From the NCBI GenBank assembly GCA_023129675.1, contig JAGMBM010000024.1, positions 1 through 8,288 on the forward strand: 8,288 nt of DNA, in the 5' to 3' direction. The notes beneath the pieces are model-generated. The model made no database searches and was not told the DNA's origin. It was given only the letters and a program-made list of their open reading frames with translations. Origin of the DNA: Hadesarchaea archaeon (GTDB lineage Archaea > Hadarchaeota > Hadarchaeia > Hadarchaeales > Hadarchaeaceae). The translations under genes were made by a program, and so were the position numbers. Numbering within the stretch: position 1 is the first letter of the stretch; every line of letters starts with the position of its first letter. Positions 5,856 to 8,288 of this stretch are shown piece after piece.

Positions 5856-6131
5856 CTAGAGAAACGGCGGGTGCCCAGCCCACAGCCAGTAAATGGCGAT
5901 GATGCACAGCACTACTATCACGAAGAGGCCGGCTCCCCACTTCTTGGCCTGAGCCCTGAAGCATATGTAGCCGAAGAGGCCGCTGCCGATCAAGGCCAAG
6001 ATAAGTACGATGCTGAGCACGATTTGTCCTGCCAACTGCACCCAACCGCTTTGGGTGAGGGCAATGATGGGCAGAACGATGATCAGGATAATCGCTCCTG
6101 CCAAGATCAGCCATAAGCGCAGATATTTCAC
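5856..6131 (-). CDS. Small three-TM membrane protein, unknown function
   Basis: 91 residues, start GTG 6131. Three hydrophobic segments at about 5-25, 33-56 and 66-85, separated by short loops (TQSGWVQ; FRAQAKKWG); the C-terminus is WAGHPPFL followed by TAG. Nearly the whole chain is membrane. On the minus strand a CTTTAAAAGC TATA box (6153-6162) is centred 26-27 bases before the GTG, and no SD is clear, so a leaderless message starting at or next to the GTG is likely. It is one of the few genes here that ends in TAG. Convergent with the 84-residue gene. Not recognised; a small membrane accessory protein is as far as the sequence goes. Confidence 0.72.
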   Translation of the reverse strand: MKYLRLWLILAGAIILIIVLPIIALTQSGWVQLAGQIVLSIVLILALIGSGLFGYICFRAQAKKWGAGLFVIVVLCIIAIYWLWAGHPPFL

Positions 6132-6152
6132 CCCATTTTGCTTGTTCGCCAG

Positions 6153-6162
6153 GCTTTTAAAG
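6153..6162 (-). promoter_or_regulatory. TATA box of the three-TM protein gene
   Basis: CTTTAAAAGC on the minus strand, centred about 26 bases upstream of the GTG start at 6131, is the spacing expected for a leaderless archaeal transcript. It supports GTG as the true start. Confidence 0.5.
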
Positions 6163-6190
6163 TTTAACTTGGAGAAATCTTGGAGTTACT

Positions 6191-6339
6191 TCAATTTCCC
6201 AACGTTTGGGCTGCTTCCGATAGCTCACTGCGCATTTCCCTAAGGATGCTTTCGCTCTTGTCCGGGACCTCTTGGAGTACCCCTCGATAAAGCGTTCCAT
6301 TAGCTCCATCCAACTTTGAAAAATGCCGCGCATACGCAT
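6191..6339 (-). pseudogene. Small helical protein gene with an apparent 1-base deletion
   Basis: On the minus strand GGAAGGGTGA (6350-6341), an excellent SD, sits one base before ATG 6339 (a second ATG is at 6333). The first frame reads MRMRGIFQSWMELMERFIEG then YSK. From about 6271 it turns into Arg-rich sequence (RSRTRAKAS) with no early stop, while the -1 frame becomes clearly protein-like: EVPDKSESILREMRSELSEA then AQTLGN and TGA at 6193-6191. Adding one G in the AAGAGG stretch (about 6272-6269) joins the two into a 49-residue amphipathic helical protein. So the gene has probably lost one base, in nature or in assembly. The uncorrected frame would instead run on to 6157 (60 residues). Function unknown. 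Confidence 0.45.
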
Positions 6340-6340
6340 T

Positions 6341-6580
6341 TCACCCTTCCTCGTCCAGCCCCCGATGTGGAATGGAGCCAACAAACGATTGAGAGCGACA
6401 GATCGTTTGCGCGGCAGTTAATCTTGGAATTCGTGAGATTAAAGGATGTTGGTAGAGTTTTTATCAGCCGTCCCTCATGCACCATGCAACGGGTTCTGAC
6501 CACGCGCGGCCAACGGATACCACGCTCAAATCCCAACTCGGGGGCTAGAATTTGCGACAGGTATCGCAAACTATACCCAT
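6341..6580 (-). pseudogene. Probable small zinc-binding protein gene, frameshifted
   Basis: On the minus strand ATG 6580, preceded by AAGGTAG as SD, starts MGIVCDTCRKF and meets TAG at 6547-6545. The -1 frame takes over exactly there: LAPELGFERGIRWPRVVRTR, then CMVHEGRLIKTLPT and, later, LTNSKINCRAND. One added base near 6547 fuses them. The product would carry CxxC (residues 5-8), then C-x2-H and a further Cys, a pattern of small archaeal zinc-binding proteins. The end is unclear: this frame stays open to 6300, overlapping the next gene, while another frame ends in TGA at 6343-6341, one base before the next gene's ATG, so a second shift is possible. Likely decayed or affected by assembly error. 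Exact family not named. Confidence 0.4.
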
Positions 6581-6711
6581 CTACCTTCTTGCCCTAAAAT
6601 GCCTTACGCATAGTCGACGAGCAGTTTTGTGTGGTAAAAAATAAAAAGTGGTAGGGAAATTAAAATAACCCCAAGCTTAACTTAGAGAAACTCTAAAAAC
6701 CAGGTGGGAAA
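6581..6711. promoter_or_regulatory. Divergent region upstream of rli1, with TATA, inverted repeat and SD
   Basis: For rli1 on the plus strand: TATA-like AAATTAAAATAA (6657-6668), expected transcription start near 6687, a perfect inverted repeat TTAGAG-AAA-CTCTAA (6682-6696) over that start, and SD AGGTGG (6702-6707) four bases before ATG 6712. The inverted repeat could be an operator or a small hairpin in the leader. For the minus strand, a T/A-rich box at about 6634-6647 could serve the frameshifted zinc-protein gene. No coding seen. Confidence 0.5.
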
Positions 6712-8288
6712 ATGCCTAGAATCGCGATATTGGATCAAGACTCCTGCCAGCCGAAGCGGTGCTCGCTCGAGTGCCACCGTTACTGCCCGGGGGTTCGAAC
6801 CGGCGACGATACGGTGGTCATCGACGAGCGAACGGGCAGGCCAACGATTTTCGAGGAGCTGTGCACGGGCTGTGGCATTTGCGTTCACAAGTGCCCGTTC
6901 CGCGCGATCTCGATCATCAACCTGCCGCAGGAACTCGAAGGGCGTTGCATCCATCGCTACGGTCCCAACATGTTTGCCCTCTACGAATTGCCGATCCCAA
7001 GAGCTGGCAAAGTCACGGGGCTTGCCGGACAGAACGGAACGGGCAAGACCACCGCGCTTGAGATCTTGGCTGGGAGGCTTAGACCAAACTTGGGTTCGCG
7101 GGAGGCGGCACCGCCAAAGGTCCTGAACGAATTCTTCAAGGGTTCTGAGCTACAGGCTTACTTCGCTCGGATCGGGCGCATAAAAATAGCTTACAAACCC
7201 CAAGCGATCGATGGGCTCCCAAAGGTGGTGCGAGGGGAGGTGGGTGCACTCCTCGCGAAGGCGGATGAGCGAGGCGCGTCGAGGGAGCTGTCCGAAGCGC
7301 TTGGGTTGAATGAGGTCCTCGACCGCAACATCAAACTCCTCAGCGGGGGCGAACTTCAGCGCCTAGCAATCGCCGCGACCGCCGCGCGGGAGGCAGACAT
7401 TTATTACTTGGATGAGCCGAGCTCGCACCTCGATGTTTACCAGCGTCTCAACGCAGCGCGCGTCATCCGGGGGCTCGCTGAGGCCGGGAAAGCCGTGCTA
7501 GTCGTGGAGCATGACCTCGCGATGCTCGACTACATGTGCGATTACGTGCACGTCCTCTACGGTAAACCCAGGGCATATGGTGTCGTGTCATCACCACGGG
7601 GGGTCAGGGTGGGAATAAACGTCTTTCTCGATGGCTACTTGCGCGAGGAGAACGTGAGGTTCAGGAGGGAATCCATCCGCTTTGAAGTCCGGCCTCCGTC
7701 AAAAGCCCGTGTCGCTGGGCAGGCGATGTTCAGCTACCCCAAGCTCAAGAAACGCTTCAAGGGGTTCGAACTCGAGGTTACACCGGGCAGCGTTTACGTC
7801 GGTGAAGTAGTCGGCGTGGTGGGGCCGAACGCGATAGGCAAAACCACCTTCGTGCGCATGCTCGCGGGGGAGCTCAAACCGACGGTCGGTCGGCTCGGGT
7901 TCAAGCTCGCGGTCGCCCACAAGTCGCAGTACTTGAAGATAGAGTTCGGCGGCACCGTGGAGGCTTGGCTGCGCGAGCTGATCGGTGAGTTCGGCCCAGC
8001 TTTCGATCCCGAGATCCTGCAGCCGCTCGAAGTGAGGCCACTGCTCGAGCGGAGGTTGGAGGAGCTGAGCGGGGGCGAGCTTCAGCGCGTCGCGATTGCC
8101 GCGTGCTTGGGGCAACCAGCCGATGTTTACTTGATCGATGAGCCCAGTGCCTACCTCGACGTCGAGCAGCGCCTGAGCGCGGCGCGCGTGATAAGGCGGG
8201 TGATCGAGAGGCGTGAGGCCGCGGCGTTCGTCGTGGATCACGATATGCTCAGCGTTGATTTTGTCTCCGACCGATTGCTCGTCTTCAC
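6712..8288 (+). CDS. rli1: ABCE1/Rli1 ribosome-recycling ATPase, 3'-truncated by the window
   Basis: ABCE1 splits post-termination ribosomes into subunits and works with aRF1/Pelota. 525 complete codons are present with no stop; about 600 are usual, so roughly the last 75 lie beyond the window. The N-terminal two-[4Fe-4S] domain has all eight cysteines: C12, C17, C21, C25 and C51, C54, C57, C61. NBD1: Walker A GQNGTGKTT (106-114), signature LSGGELQR (210-217), Walker B IYYLDEPSSHLD (230-241), switch His H267. NBD2: Walker A GPNAIGKTT (371-379), signature LSGGELQR (452-459), Walker B VYLIDEPSAYLD (472-483), H510. All catalytic parts are intact. ATG 6712 is supported by SD AGGTGG and by the family N-terminus (MPRIAILDQDSCQPKRC). 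It is the strongest evidence that the window is archaeal; bacteria lack this gene. High GC, typical of the core genome here. Confidence 0.97.
   Translation, partial: MPRIAILDQDSCQPKRCSLECHRYCPGVRTGDDTVVIDERTGRPTIFEELCTGCGICVHKCPFRAISIINLPQELEGRCIHRYGPNMFALYELPIPRAGKVTGLAGQNGTGKTTALEILAGRLRPNLGSREAAPPKVLNEFFKGSELQAYFARIGRIKIAYKPQAIDGLPKVVRGEVGALLAKADERGASRELSEALGLNEVLDRNIKLLSGGELQRLAIAATAAREADIYYLDEPSSHLDVYQRLNAARVIRGLAEAGKAVLVVEHDLAMLDYMCDYVHVLYGKPRAYGVVSSPRGVRVGINVFLDGYLREENVRFRRESIRFEVRPPSKARVAGQAMFSYPKLKKRFKGFELEVTPGSVYVGEVVGVVGPNAIGKTTFVRMLAGELKPTVGRLGFKLAVAHKSQYLKIEFGGTVEAWLRELIGEFGPAFDPEILQPLEVRPLLERRLEELSGGELQRVAIAACLGQPADVYLIDEPSAYLDVEQRLSAARVIRRVIERREAAAFVVDHDMLSVDFVSDRLLVF

Noticed and set aside
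5745..5858. Short plus-strand frame reading about GLIKVAIFDYTQLLKGPLPQ
   Set aside because: Protein-like for a few residues, but it overlaps the end of the 84-residue gene in another frame, has only a GTG start without SD and ends after about 37 codons. Too weak to call a gene or remnant.
5838..6116. Plus-strand 92-residue open frame
   Set aside because: It is antisense to the three-TM gene. Its polar, His- and Gln-rich translation is typical of a reversed hydrophobic gene, and the minus strand has a fitting TATA box and TM pattern.
6316..6597. Plus-strand 93-residue open frame
   Set aside because: No SD, no recognisable pattern, and antisense to the two frameshifted minus-strand genes, which have better start signals and sequence character.
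6776..6815. GGGGTTCGAACCGG, which looks like a tRNA T-arm
   Set aside because: It is in frame inside rli1 (PGVRTG), between the conserved cysteine clusters; no acceptor stem or anticodon arm could be built around it.
7699..8241. Long minus-strand open frame opposite rli1
   Set aside because: It is a mirror of a GC-rich coding sequence; the plus strand has all ABCE1 motifs in frame.

Overview
The window is archaeal chromosomal DNA. The evidence is a near-complete ABCE1/Rli1 ribosome-recycling ATPase, an archaeal-type pantoate kinase, TATA-box promoters at the expected distance from starts, some apparently leaderless genes, and Shine-Dalgarno (SD) motifs of the GGAGGTGAT type. Starts include GTG and possibly TTG. 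The core genes are GC-rich. I cannot name the lineage safely.

Layout. Positions 1-2451 hold a CoA-biosynthesis run on the plus strand: the 3' end of coaBC (phosphopantothenoylcysteine synthetase domain) and a pantoate kinase. Between them sits a two-gene MNT nucleotidyltransferase/HEPN (MntA/HepT type) toxin-antitoxin cassette with lower GC. Positions about 2563-4930 are an AT-rich island with four unrecognised membrane or membrane-anchored proteins: a two-TM protein, a multi-TM protein interrupted by an in-frame TAG, an Ig-like surface protein and a single-TM extracytoplasmic protein. An identical 14-bp direct repeat lies at each edge of this island (2446-2459 and 4929-4942), and each copy overlaps the stop codon of the flanking core gene.

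From 4931 the sequence is GC-rich again: a nitroreductase-family flavoprotein (minus), a divergent small helical protein of 84 residues (plus) and a small three-TM protein (minus). The stretch 6191-6580 looks empty of intact genes, but on the minus strand it reads as two short genes, one probably zinc-binding and one helical, each broken by an apparent one-base loss. From 6712 the rli1/ABCE1 gene runs off the right edge of the window; its promoter region contains a perfect inverted repeat.

Functional picture: CoaBC and pantoate kinase act in the same archaeal CoA pathway, in which pantoate kinase with a phosphopantothenate synthetase replaces bacterial PanC/PanK. The phosphopantothenate synthetase gene is not in the window. 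The MNT/HEPN pair and the AT-rich island look like accessory cargo placed beside housekeeping genes. No integrase, transposase, CRISPR array, rRNA or tRNA was found.
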